64,000 bases of DNA from Trema orientale (lineage: Eukaryota > Streptophyta > Magnoliopsida > Rosales > Cannabaceae), in contig JXTC01000078.1 of assembly GCA_002914845.1 (NCBI GenBank), positions 298,187 through 362,186 on the forward strand, written 5' to 3'. The position numbers were made by a program, and so were the translations under genes. Every line of letters begins with the position of its first letter. Within the stretch, counting starts at the first letter, position 1. The notes below the pieces were generated by a model that made no database searches, was not told where the DNA came from, and was given only the letters and a program-made list of their open reading frames with translations. Below are positions 37,943-50,530 of this stretch, piece by piece.

Positions 37943-38005
37943 CCCAATTCCTGCTCCACAGAAAGAGCTCCTTCTATCCTATCCACCAATCCTCACTCTC
38001 TCCAG

Positions 38006-40244
<2,239 letters not shown>

Positions 40245-40662
40245 AGTTCGTAGATCATTGTGTTATCTTATCAGTTATCACGTAGTAAATGTGCTAGTGG
40301 GTTATGTAAATATATAAAGTCAATGGCTTTTATTTTCCTTATCTTCTCTGTTAGAAGGACTCGTCATGTTTTAAGATTGTAATATTTCTGCTAAACCTAT
40401 TGTATAACTCGTCCCTTCGTGGAGATCTGGTAATATCTTATGCAACTATTTTTAAGTAAAAGGCTTCTATTTCCTTTTTTATCGCCAGCCACGTTTGTAA
40501 AAATTTATTTGCATTTGATTCCCAACGGAACGGGGTGCATTGTAATTTGTTGTTTTCGAAACTTTTTATTTATTTAAAAAAAATAATAAAGCAAGCAAGT
40601 GGAAATAAAATCCGTTCTTTTCTTTTTTTACAAATATTAGCTTTGATCAATATTACCAAAAA
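40245..40662. other. RD19 3' UTR and spacer to the tRNA gene
   Basis: Holds the protease 3' UTR, with T-rich and AT-rich stretches that could act in polyadenylation, then AT-rich spacer. The bases before the tRNA include CCAAAAA, matching the CAA start-site motif common upstream of plant tRNA genes. Confidence 0.4.
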
Positions 40663-40734
40663 TCCGTTGTAGTCTAGTTGGTTAGGATATTCGGCTCTCA
40701 CCCGAAAGACCCGGGTTCAAGTCCCGGCAACGGA
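40663..40734 (+). tRNA. tRNA-Glu (anticodon CTC)
   Basis: 72 nt with a full cloverleaf: acceptor stem TCCGTTG/CAACGGA pairs completely, the D arm holds the A box TAGTCTAGTTGG, the anticodon stem is TTCGG/CCGAA with loop CTCTCAC, and the anticodon CTC lies at 40697-40699. The T arm CCCGGGTTCAAGTCCCGG contains the B box GGTTCAAGTCC. No intron. A TTTTTT run at 40736-40741 is the pol III terminator. It matches the nuclear plant tRNA-Glu consensus closely; the anticodon stem pair variant (TTCGG rather than CTCGG) is still fully paired. Confidence 0.97.
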
Positions 40735-40735
40735 A

Positions 40736-40741
40736 TTTTTT
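40736..40741 (+). terminator. RNA polymerase III terminator of tRNA-Glu
   Basis: Run of six T starting one base past the discriminator-adjacent A, the normal place and form of a pol III stop. Confidence 0.85.
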
Positions 40742-40790
40742 GTGCAATATTTCTCACTTCGCAAGGGCAAACAAAACCATTTAGCAAAAT

Positions 40791-40907
40791 ATTCGTTTCA
40801 AGAGATTTTCTTATGTGTCAGACCTTGCTTGCTTTATCTTTCAGATTATTCGTTTCAAGAGATTTTCTTATGTGTCAGACCTTGCTTGCTTTATCTTTCA
40901 GATTATT
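40791..40907 (+). repeat. Exact 57-bp tandem duplication after the tRNA gene
   Basis: The unit beginning ATTCGTTTCAAGAGATTTTC at 40791 repeats base for base from 40848 and ends near 40907. The lack of differences points to a recent event or an assembly duplication. No coding role. Confidence 0.95.
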
Positions 40908-41018
40908 GCACCAAATTATCAGAAATAATTTTTTTTTTGCATTAAAAGAAAAAAGAAAAACAAAAAACAGAAAAACAGTACACCTACAATAGAAAGACGA
41001 ACACAAGTGCCACTCAAC

Positions 41019-41330
41019 CTAATTCCCTTATAATTGAGTCGTCTTTAATTTATACTCTTCTTCTTAAGAATGTATAAAAATACAGAAGGTTTTCCTAACA
41101 AGACGACATATTAAACATACTAAACAATGAATTATTAAGAAAAAAGTAAGAAAGTTTCATCCTAATTTCCTCATAATTGACTTGTCTTTAATTTATACTC
41201 TTTCTTCACAAGAATGTATAAAATAAAAATATTAGAAGGTTTTCCTAACAAGACGACAGGTTTTCCTAACAAGACGACATATAAAACATACTGAACAAAG
41301 AATCATTAAAAAAAAAAGTAAAAAAAGTCT
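41019..41330. repeat. ~145-bp tandem duplication with a nested 21-bp duplication
   Basis: Copy 1 starts near 41019 (CTAATTCCCTTATAATTGA) and copy 2 near 41162 (CTAATTTCCTCATAATTGA). Both continue with CTTTAATTTATACTC, AAGAATGTATAAAA and GGTTTTCCTAACAAGACGACA. In copy 2 the last word is itself present twice in tandem (41238-41279). Lies downstream of the V-ATPase gene (minus strand), outside its coding part. Confidence 0.85.
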
Positions 41331-41709
41331 CAAAGATGTCACTTGTTGACTTCGAAAGAATTTCGAATGTGGTATAACATCCAAAGGCAGTTAAAGAATG
41401 ACGGCTATAGAAGTCCTTCAAGGAGTTCGGGCAAGAATCAAACCCAACAACTAACTCAGCTGAACAAAATCTGGCAGCCTGATCCAAGGGGCCTTATTTG
41501 AATGTAGAATCACAGTCTAATTGGATGGAAGCGTGACAACTGCCAAGAAATTTAGCGGTGTTATGGCATCACCTCTCTAAACCCTCCAGCCTAAATGAAC
41601 GAATTGACTTTTTTGTGTTACGTGCAGCTAATTCTTTTTTCCTTCCCTTATCGATGATCAAATCTTGTTGCCTATATAGCTTAAGCCTAAAAACGAGCTT
41701 CATATATTA

Positions 41710-44700
41710 TCATTCATCCTCTTCGCTAACTAATGCGAACGAGAAAGGAGAAAACTTGTGACCATTTCCCTCANGCAAGGCATGTAAGAATGCACTTAGG
41801 GTTTCCATCACCAGTAGAACACCAACAGTTGCAAATACAAAAACAATTATGCCAATGACTAGAATAATGACATTGTTGAACCTGCGATCATTTCACAAGA
41901 GTTCTGTTAATCGACTTTCATTGACAGCTCAAATGCATTTATGTGAAAGCAGAAACATGCCTAAAAAACTTACCCCCAAGCGAGAAGCAGAACCTTGTCA
42001 TAAAATACACTTGACAACTCCGAATGAGCTAGGCTGGATTTAAAAAAAAAAAAAAAAAAATCATCCAGTGCATGATCACAAGAATTAAGATATGGCAAAT
42101 TTGCAATCAACATTTAATCCAACTTTTGCTGTCATGTCTTTTTAACATTTAAAAAAAAAAAAAAACTTTTACTGTCATGTGTAACATCAACGAGATGTGA
42201 GAGTTGTAAGTGTAATACTCTCAGCACATAAATTGAAGTATTTCTTTTCCGGCAAAAGCATATTATAAATCAAAGTTAACATGCCACCAACAGAAATTGC
42301 CTTGCCAATAATATCTAATAATACCATATTGAATTACAAGCATAAAATCACTTCTTAATTATATTAAGTTTATAATTTATTCCTGCAATAACCATGCACG
42401 CCAAAACAGTATATGGAAATCAGCAATTGTGCAATGCCTACGCATGTTTAAGATACCTATTGAGCTTAGATACCACAGACCAGATTTAAAAAGTTCACAA
42501 ATTACCTGAGAGCCCACAGACGTAGATATGAAGCCGTATTGGACACTGCACCAAGGACGAATTCTATCGTGTGTATCAGTTGGTGTACAAAGATCTCGCT
42601 AAACTCAAATTCCTCATGACCATGGGAATCATGCTGCAGCTGCTCCTCAAGAGGGTCATCTGTGCTGTGAAGCATTGCATACAATTGACCTTGATGCCTC
42701 TACAGAAACAAAACATGAGAAATGCAAATGAATAGTAGAAAATTTACAGACGAAGCTCAAGAAATGTAGCTAAAAATAAATCTACTAGAAGTATACTTCT
42801 TCATGTTGCTTCTTCAAGAGAAAGGGCTTTGGAAACAGCATCCATGGCACAGCAATAAGGGCGGACAATAGTAACAAAATCTGGTAATTATATGTGGGAA
42901 ACTTACAAGGTCAGTTCCAATTTCAATCACCGCATGAAAAAGTTTCAGCATAACCAAATGAATAAGAATTAAACCTGAAGGAATTTTTGACCAAAGAAAA
43001 GCTGATTTTCGCCTAGATCGTCAGTAGGACTCAGGAACATATATATCATTACATGATACAAATCAGCTTGTGAACCAGTGCACCATTTCACAATTATGAG
43101 GAGTGAAAGATACCCAAACAAGCTGTTTAAAAATATCATCTGGGGTACAAATTGGTACCTAAGCCATGGACAAAACAGTTACACTCAATATAGCTCAACT
43201 GAAAATGAAGTCAGAAGAAAAACTTCAATTTCTACAAGCTAGAAAAATCAATTCCACCCCATACAACATGTCCAATAATGCAGTTAAGCACAGATATGAG
43301 ACAATCTATACACCAGTTTTAACTGATCATTCTAGAAGGAGAACCCCAATTGGATAACTTACCAGATATTTAGATTATCGTTAAAAAATTTTGCATTGAA
43401 GTAACTTAATATAATTCCAAGGTTCATCTGAGCTACTCCAAGGAGGATAGACATCTTCATCTTCAATGAGTTAAGAAACGGTAACTCACTTCTTGTACCA
43501 TGCCATGTTGGGTCTACACCAAACGGGTAAGTGTCACGCACTTTAATCAGACCCATCGTAGTAACATCCCTGCCACAAAAAAATCGAATGTAAACAAAAA
43601 CAGACCAAAAAAAAAAGTAGTATTAAACAACATCATCTCATATTTCATACCCGCAGGAATGGTCACGGCATCCATAAGCTGATGGCCCAAATAATTCAAA
43701 TGGAACCGAAAAGAATTCATTATATATCAGCCCAGTGTAGATTGAGAAGATTGCCATCATCAAGATAACATATCGACCGCCAAATGTCATTTCTATAATA
43801 TCACCAAGTTTCTGTAGTCAACAAACTCAAGTAAGCTGAACCATGCAATTAATTAGGCAGCATAAAGTCCACTTCAGTTACTAGTGTGCAATTCAGCAAT
43901 TACCTGACTGGAAAATTTCTTTTCCCTAAGAATGAAATATAGTGTTGCCAGCAACAAACAAATACCATGGCCCCAATCACCAAACATGACAGCAAAAAGA
44001 AAAGGGAATGTGACAATCGTGTAAACACCAGGATTTGCTTCTTGATACTTAGCAACCCTACAAGAACAAAAATTCTATAAGTTCTTCCATACAAAAGTGC
44101 AATTGACGAGTAATCCCCAGTGAGAAAATAACTCACCCATATGCATCAACAATTTCTTGAAAAGCAGAAGTGAATTTGTTTGTACGGAAGTAGGTGGGTG
44201 GTGATTCCTTTGTTTGCAAAACTTGGAATATGGCCCCGACTTGAGAGTTGCTGTCAAAGGACGCCTGCTGCAATGCATTTTGGATCTGCCAAATTGTTTG
44301 TGGTCAGTTAATTAACAAAATAAAAAGCACAACAGTGTTAAAGACAGAAAACTAATACAGGGTAGAGAACAACCTGATTTGATGCAAAAACAGGGCACCA
44401 ACCTTCTGCAACAAGACACTTCTTTGTCACATCAAAGCTGAGCATGTTTAAAGTATTGTAAATAGACTTTTCCTTCTTCACCTATTGAGTTAAGAGATAC
44501 AGAGTCCAGTGACAAACAAAATTTAACATGAATATAATTAATCTTATCCAACCATGCATGTTAAGCATACACAAGGATTTATGGGAGAAGTAGATAGATG
44601 AAATACATATGCAATAGAAGCAGCTTCAGAACGTCTAAATTCTTGTTTTCAACAAATAAGGGAAGTGAAAAGAAAAAGAAAAAGGGAAAAAACAAACCAG

Positions 44701-47700
44701 AATGTTCCACTGCTCATATTCATAACCAATTGTCCTTAATAAGTTGCTCCGGTGCAGGAGTCCAGCATCTATGGTAGTCTTCAGCTCTGAAAGTCGTCCA
44801 GACACCTAGAAATTGGATTCTTTTAAACAATTCAGATTGCATTGTGTTTGTTACCTATGAAAAACAACCAGAAAAAGAAGAAAATAACTGCAAGCAATCT
44901 GTAAAATCTTCCGACATGTACAGTACCAAGCACCAACAGTGTTCCATCAAACTCTTCATTCTACTTGCTTATGACTGAGATTTTACGCCTACCTCAACCC
45001 CAAATGTATCAACATCCCACTCTACAAATGTGTTCATGGGGAAGTTTCACATAGTGGTCTTGACATTTTTTTGAAATAAGAAACCAAGAATCTTCATTAC
45101 AAAGGAAGAAAAATAGAACTAGGCTGATGATCCTCCACCTAGCTACAAGAAAATAAAACAAAAACTGATCCACATTGTTCCAATACTATGGTGGTCTTGA
45201 CATAAGGTCCTCATTTTAACACTATATCCTGTATAGCCCCATACATGAACAAAAGAACACCCTTAACCTTATGCAAGAACAAAAATAGGTGCACAGACAC
45301 TAAATGTAAATTTTTCGGACTATAAACTTCACAAAAATTTGAAATTGCCAGTTAAGCGAAACTCTGAAATCTATCTAATACCATTACATGTAGTACCAAA
45401 TAAAAGAACATGCAGCCATCCGAGGCGGTTTCCTAAATAAGAAAATTTGTCACCTTGAGGAAGTAGGGGAAAAAAGAGTCTCAACGTGAGAGAAAATTCA
45501 AAATGTCATAATAGATTTGCATTTAACAGAATAGTAAAAAAGAAAAATCAATCAATGTGCAGTGGTCTGAAGCTTCTGAGGACACAAAATAAGAGATAAA
45601 AATCCTTTTGAAAAAATACTACATACCTCTGTAATCATCTGATATTGTTTGCCTAAATCATCTGTAAAAGGGTAACGGTTTGCACCAAAAGCATCACATA
45701 TCTTTAGAATCTTAATCTTGGCTCTTTCTCCGGAAAAGAAGATGACAAACACATTCTTCTCGACCTGTAAAGAAAGACATAATTAGTTCTCTAGATAGAA
45801 ACTTACAAATGGCAGGTAAATTAACGAGAGAAAAAAAAAAACCATGTTATATAAAGAATCAACAAAGACAGGTTCAATTACTAACCTTCTCTCCAGACAC
45901 AGGATCAACAACAGGGTCATCAACCAGTGCTTGCTTCAAAAACACATTACCCCTGGTGGCACGAAACATAATCCTTTCAAAGGCCATTGATTTTTCTCTT
46001 GGAACAAGACCACTGACAAACCCAAGCTTGACTTGCTTTGATGGATCTGTTACCATTTCCTACAGAGCATCATGGAAAATCCGTAATCATCATCCAAAAG
46101 AGACAAAAAAAATCTTAGGTGAGACTGAAAAATGAAATAAAGAACCGAGATATATACTTGTTCCAGTAATAGTGGACTATCAATGGATCCTTCACCAGTC
46201 TGCTGCACTTCAAATTCTTTCTGCTGAGCTGCAGCAATGCTTTGAGCCGAATAGAAGAATTCACCAGCCTGTAATTAGAAAACAGAGATGGAATTGACTT
46301 TATGACTTACAGATAATTTCTCAAAACAAACCAATAACACGCTATTTGATCTGATACATGATGAATCAGAATTAAAGGGTTTTCAGCTTTTGAAAGAAGA
46401 GACTGAGCCATATGTTGCTAAATTTTCATCACAAAATAAGAACAATCATAAATTAAATGCTAGTGCATCTACATTTGTGCGTGTGAGAAAGAGAGAATAA
46501 TTGAAAATAAGATACTGTCCATGCACCATGAATTCCATTATCACAAAAACAAGCGGAGAAAGCACTTTTGAAAAGAATGAAGCGTAATTTCTGAGGCTGA
46601 ATCACATCAAGCTACAATTTTAGCAACTAAGCAAGAAATACCTTCTGCAGGACGAGCTTATATTCTAGTAGCTCGGTATATGCGCGTTGTAACCTTTCAT
46701 TGTTAGCATTAATTTCTAAAAGCTCGGCTTCAAGTTCACCAAGTTTAACCTGACCACATCCAAAAAAAGGTTCTTCATAATATAGATCTTAACAAGCTTA
46801 TCACCAAACTACAAAATCAATTTTTTTTTTTTTGATAAGAAACAAAATCAAAAGCTCTATAAACCTCCAAGTCATCCAAATCAACATTGCCGTTTATCGT
46901 AGACCTCGTCGAGGGTAACAAACCAGCCTTAACCATTTGTTCCCTGAAGAAACGTAGCTTGCGAGCCATTTCTCCACATCTCTTAATCTGAATGGTAAAA
47001 TTTTAAAAGCACAGCACACATATTAAAGAACGATCCTCAATCACGGAATATGGACGGAATGCATCAAGAAATGAAAATACAACTATGACTAGCAATTTCC
47101 TTAAAGATGCAATATAAGCTAACCGAAATGTATGATTATAAACGCACCTGACCGGCGTACGTCCGCTGAAATGGGCTCTTTTCCGCATTGAGCTGGGAAG
47201 AAGGAAAAAAAATCTTGATTCAAAGATAGTGCCGCTAAGACTAAAAATGGATCTATTATTGCCAAACAGTGGTATGTAACAGTGAAGATAACAAACGTCT
47301 CATACGCAGTCAAGGCCATAAGCTTCAATAATATACATCGACTTACTTTTACACACACACATATATATATGTATGTATGTATGTATATATATTTCCTCGC
47401 AAGTAATGGATCCGAAATTCAAAACATCACATAAAGCCACAAAATCAAAGATTTCGTAAGATTAGCCGACCGAAATTTCTTCAATAAACTAAAAATTTCG
47501 ATTCTCTAATTAAATTTTCTGATTTATCGAAAATTACTTTATCCGACTAACAATTCTTCTATCTACAAACTGGGAAACTACAATTCTTACAGTTCTTGAA
47601 TCAGAAACCAATGTAATCATTCGGTACGGTACCGTTTTGACCTAGATTATGTGCAATAAACAACAAAGGAGGGAAAAAAAAAAAAAAAAAAAAAAGAATT

Positions 47701-47864
47701 GAAGAAAAAGGGATGGAATTTACATCTTTAAATTGGAAGAGACCAAGGTCGCCGAGGTACGAAACCGTGCGATGAGCCGATTCGATGGGGATGATCAGTT
47801 GCGCCAATTGCATCGGCTCCGACCGCAGCAGATCCATCGTCGGATAACCTCTTCCGTCCCCCAT
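41710..47864 (-). CDS. VHA-a3: V-type proton ATPase subunit a, tonoplast (a2/a3) type
   Basis: Eighteen exons on the minus strand: 47864-47724, 47192-47148, 46987-46865, 46749-46642, 46268-46158, 46059-45886, 45764-45627, 44805-44698, 44481-44374, 44285-44137, 44057-43904, 43811-43651, 43569-43363, 43158-42975, 42880-42797, 42699-42506, 42033-41974 and 41881-41710. All joins are GT-AG and in phase, for 806 codons. The N-terminal half is cytosolic ([28 protein letters not shown]). The C-terminal half carries the membrane helices, with [37 protein letters not shown] and [16 protein letters not shown]; Arg725 in SYLRLW is the counterpart of the essential proton-path arginine of yeast Vph1. The subunit forms the proton half-channels of the Vo sector. 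The N-terminus fits vacuolar a2/a3 better than Golgi a1. The only ambiguous base (41774) falls in the last exon, where 11 conserved codons are missing (see findings). Confidence 0.96.
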
Positions 47865-48961
47865 TTTATCTTCGTTGCACAACAACAATGCCTATATACA
47901 ATAATATATATATATATGTACATATATATAGGAGCCAATGCCTGATCGGAGGAACTCGCCGACTCTGAGCACCGAGATCAGAATTACAGGCTCCGGACTA
48001 AGTTAAGAAATTTCTTAATATAAAATCTCTAACTGCATTCTTCTTTTTCTTTTTTCCAATTTTTTTTTTTTTAAATTCCTTTATTCTGGGGCATGCGAAA
48101 TGCGCAACCTGTACCTAATATTGCCGACGTCATCTTTGCCCCGCGTTTTTTTAACGGCTCTTCTGTCTCGGCGTTGGTTCTAAGCAAACGTGAACATCGA
48201 AATTGAATTCTATTGGGTGACGGAGATAGAGATTTGAGATCTTTAATTCTGACTTGAGAAGTACCACGTTTTTTGACCCCGCCAAAACGCACCGCTTTAT
48301 TTTTTCCGTCTATGTTTAACGGCCGTTCCTACTCTTCCAACGGTCCGTACTCGCGCATGATGTGTGCAGTACTAAAAAAATTTATCGACGGTTGCTTTCC
48401 GTGATTTTGAGTGGTCAACTTGAGAGGAGACCTCCTTTTCCTTGCATGTTAAGAATGTGTAGAAGGGCAAGCAGACCAAAAACACGTGTCGTTTACGCTT
48501 CCAGGCAAAAAGAATGTCGTTTGTATGACAAACGAGAAGGATGGTATTTCAAAATAGACGTCATGTCGTTTATACGGTCATGCCATGGAAACAACGTCCC
48601 TTTTATTGACGTATAATTATTAATAGAAGGCCATTACTTGCCGTTTATTGAGAACAGAATGGACACCCCATTTTGTTATTGGACGATGGCCGAGTAAACC
48701 AACGTATCGTTTACTTCTAGTTACGTGAGAGGACATGTTCGAATTAAGAATAGATAACTGGTCGTTTTCCGGAAACGATAATGCATGTTCGGAGAAAATG
48801 AAAAACTAGAATACGTTAAAACGCTACGTGGAATGACATTAATATAACAAAAAGTAGAGTAACACTGAAAAAAAAAAAAAAAAAGAGAGAAAAAGGTAAA
48901 AAATTATAGTAGAATGGATTAGGAAAAGAAATAAGAACTTGATGAAAGTAAAAAATAAAAA
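47865..48961. other. V-ATPase a promoter/5' region and spacer
   Basis: The first ~120 bp upstream of the start codon hold TA runs (47900-47930) and then a GC-richer stretch (47935-48000), where the leader probably begins, possibly spliced. Further out are poly-T/A tracts (48045-48073, 48869-48884) and the repeated word TCGTTTA (four or five times between 48489 and 48715). No gene recognised. Confidence 0.4.
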
Positions 48962-49538
48962 TATTAAGCATTTTCTTAAATATGAGCTTATATATTGGTA
49001 TATGTTGTACATGGGCCTGTTATCTATGTAAGGAGCTCAAAACCAAACTAATCTAAATAAGTTAATTAGTTGGGTTTATGAAACATACATATTTCTTATC
49101 AATTTAATGATATAGGTCAATTATATGTAGAAGCCCAGTGTTAAGTTTATTATGTGTGATGGGCCTATAATGGATTAGACACACTCAATGAGGGGTATAG
49201 TTCCTGAAATACAGAGCAATTAAAAAGGTATGAAAACTGCCATGCAGTTCACTTAAGGTATTCTGATGACTTCTCACTATCCTATCCAAAGAGAAACTAA
49301 GAGAGACAATTCTTGTTCTGTCATCTCAGAAGGCTAATCACCCAAGGATTACTGCTCAATAGATTCTGGTTCACCACTTTAATCTCTTTTTTCTTGTTTC
49401 AGCATATATGCTTAATGATTTATATGAAGATACTGCTATATTTATGGTTTTATAGTTTATGCATATTAATGAAAGTTCTTGTAGATTGTATGCCATAATT
49501 TATTTTATGGATTAATCTGTAAAGTCATTAATCCAACA
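48962..49538 (+). repeat. 5' LTR of the copia element
   Basis: About 577 bp, ending ATTAATCCAACA directly before the primer-binding site. Colinear with 54718-55297. Its first bases are TATTA where the partner has TGTTA. Contains short TA-rich promoter-like stretches. Confidence 0.9.
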
Positions 49539-49824
49539 AATGGTATCAGAGCAGAACATGATAGATCATTAGATTTACATATGTTAAAATTTTGGTGATT
49601 TATGAATGTCTGCCATGAAAGTTCATATGTGGTAGAATTTTGTTAAGAAAATTGCCATGAATCTTTGGTATATAATTGGATTTGTTTATATGTTTATTGT
49701 TTCTCCGGATTATATTGATGTTCTGGTCATTAAATGTTAGATTTTGGCATAAAAACATGTCCTTAAGGTTCTTGCAACGATTTGCCGAAGTCTGAAAGTC
49801 GGAAAATTTTTATTGTTATTTGAC

Positions 49825-50070
49825 CCGGCATTGTAGTGCCAGGAATTGGCGTTGTGGCACCATGCAACCCGGCGATTGGTGCTGTAGCGCCACAACTATA
49901 TATATATATATATAAGTTGAATTGGCGTTACAGTGCCATCTCACGGTGCCGCAGTGCCAAATCAAAGGTTATAAGGGGTCGAAGACCCGAGAGCTGGTGC
50001 TGTAATGCCATTCCATAACTTCGCGGTGCCAGCCTAAACTAGAACTAAAACTGGCACAGCGGCGCTAGCC
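49825..50070 (+). repeat. Cluster of short imperfect palindromes in the copia leader
   Basis: Between the primer-binding site and gag lie about seven variants of GGYGYTGYAGYGCCA (for example near 49849, 49878, 49925 and 49990). Each is a small imperfect hairpin of the form GGCxxT-AxxGCC. GC-rich against an AT-rich setting. Function unknown. Confidence 0.7.
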
Positions 50071-50464
50071 CAGTGAAGAGTAAATTGCCATTTTTGACAA
50101 TTTTACTCAATTTTCTTCAAATTTTATGTTTAGTATTCTGTTTTAGATTGAATTAAACTAATATGTTATCAAAGTAGCCACTATTAGGTAGATTTAGCTA
50201 TTGTGGAATATGTGAACATGCTATATTTATGCAATAAAATAATCTGTCCAAAGGAAGATTGTTTTATTGGCCAAATATAGGTAGAGTAGTAATAAATATA
50301 TGATGATTTTGTGGATTACCATGCGTACGATAGGTTGGTACAAAAAAAGGTATATTGTATGGCCAGTGATATTATCAATATGTATTGCTATGTTTAAGAG
50401 TATCACTTACAAGTTGTTGTTTCTGTCCAAAAACTAAACAACAATATTGTATTAGGTATTTTAT

Positions 50465-50530
50465 GATGAGCTCACCTACATGTATATATGATGAGCTCAC
50501 CTACATGTATATATGATGAGCTCACCTACC
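50465..50530 (+). repeat. 25-bp tandem repeat (2.6 copies) in the copia interior
   Basis: GATGAGCTCACCTACATGTA followed by TATAT repeats with exact 25-bp spacing at 50465, 50490 and 50515. Lies at the edge of the gag-like region. Confidence 0.95.

Noticed and set aside
40678-40992. A 104-codon frame running through the tRNA-Glu gene.
   Set aside because: Its repeat-like sequence comes from the tRNA and the 57-bp duplication, not from a protein gene.
47864-47888. A start upstream of MGDG in the V-ATPase gene.
   Set aside because: The upstream codon is TTG, not ATG; the family N-terminus fits the ATG at 47864.
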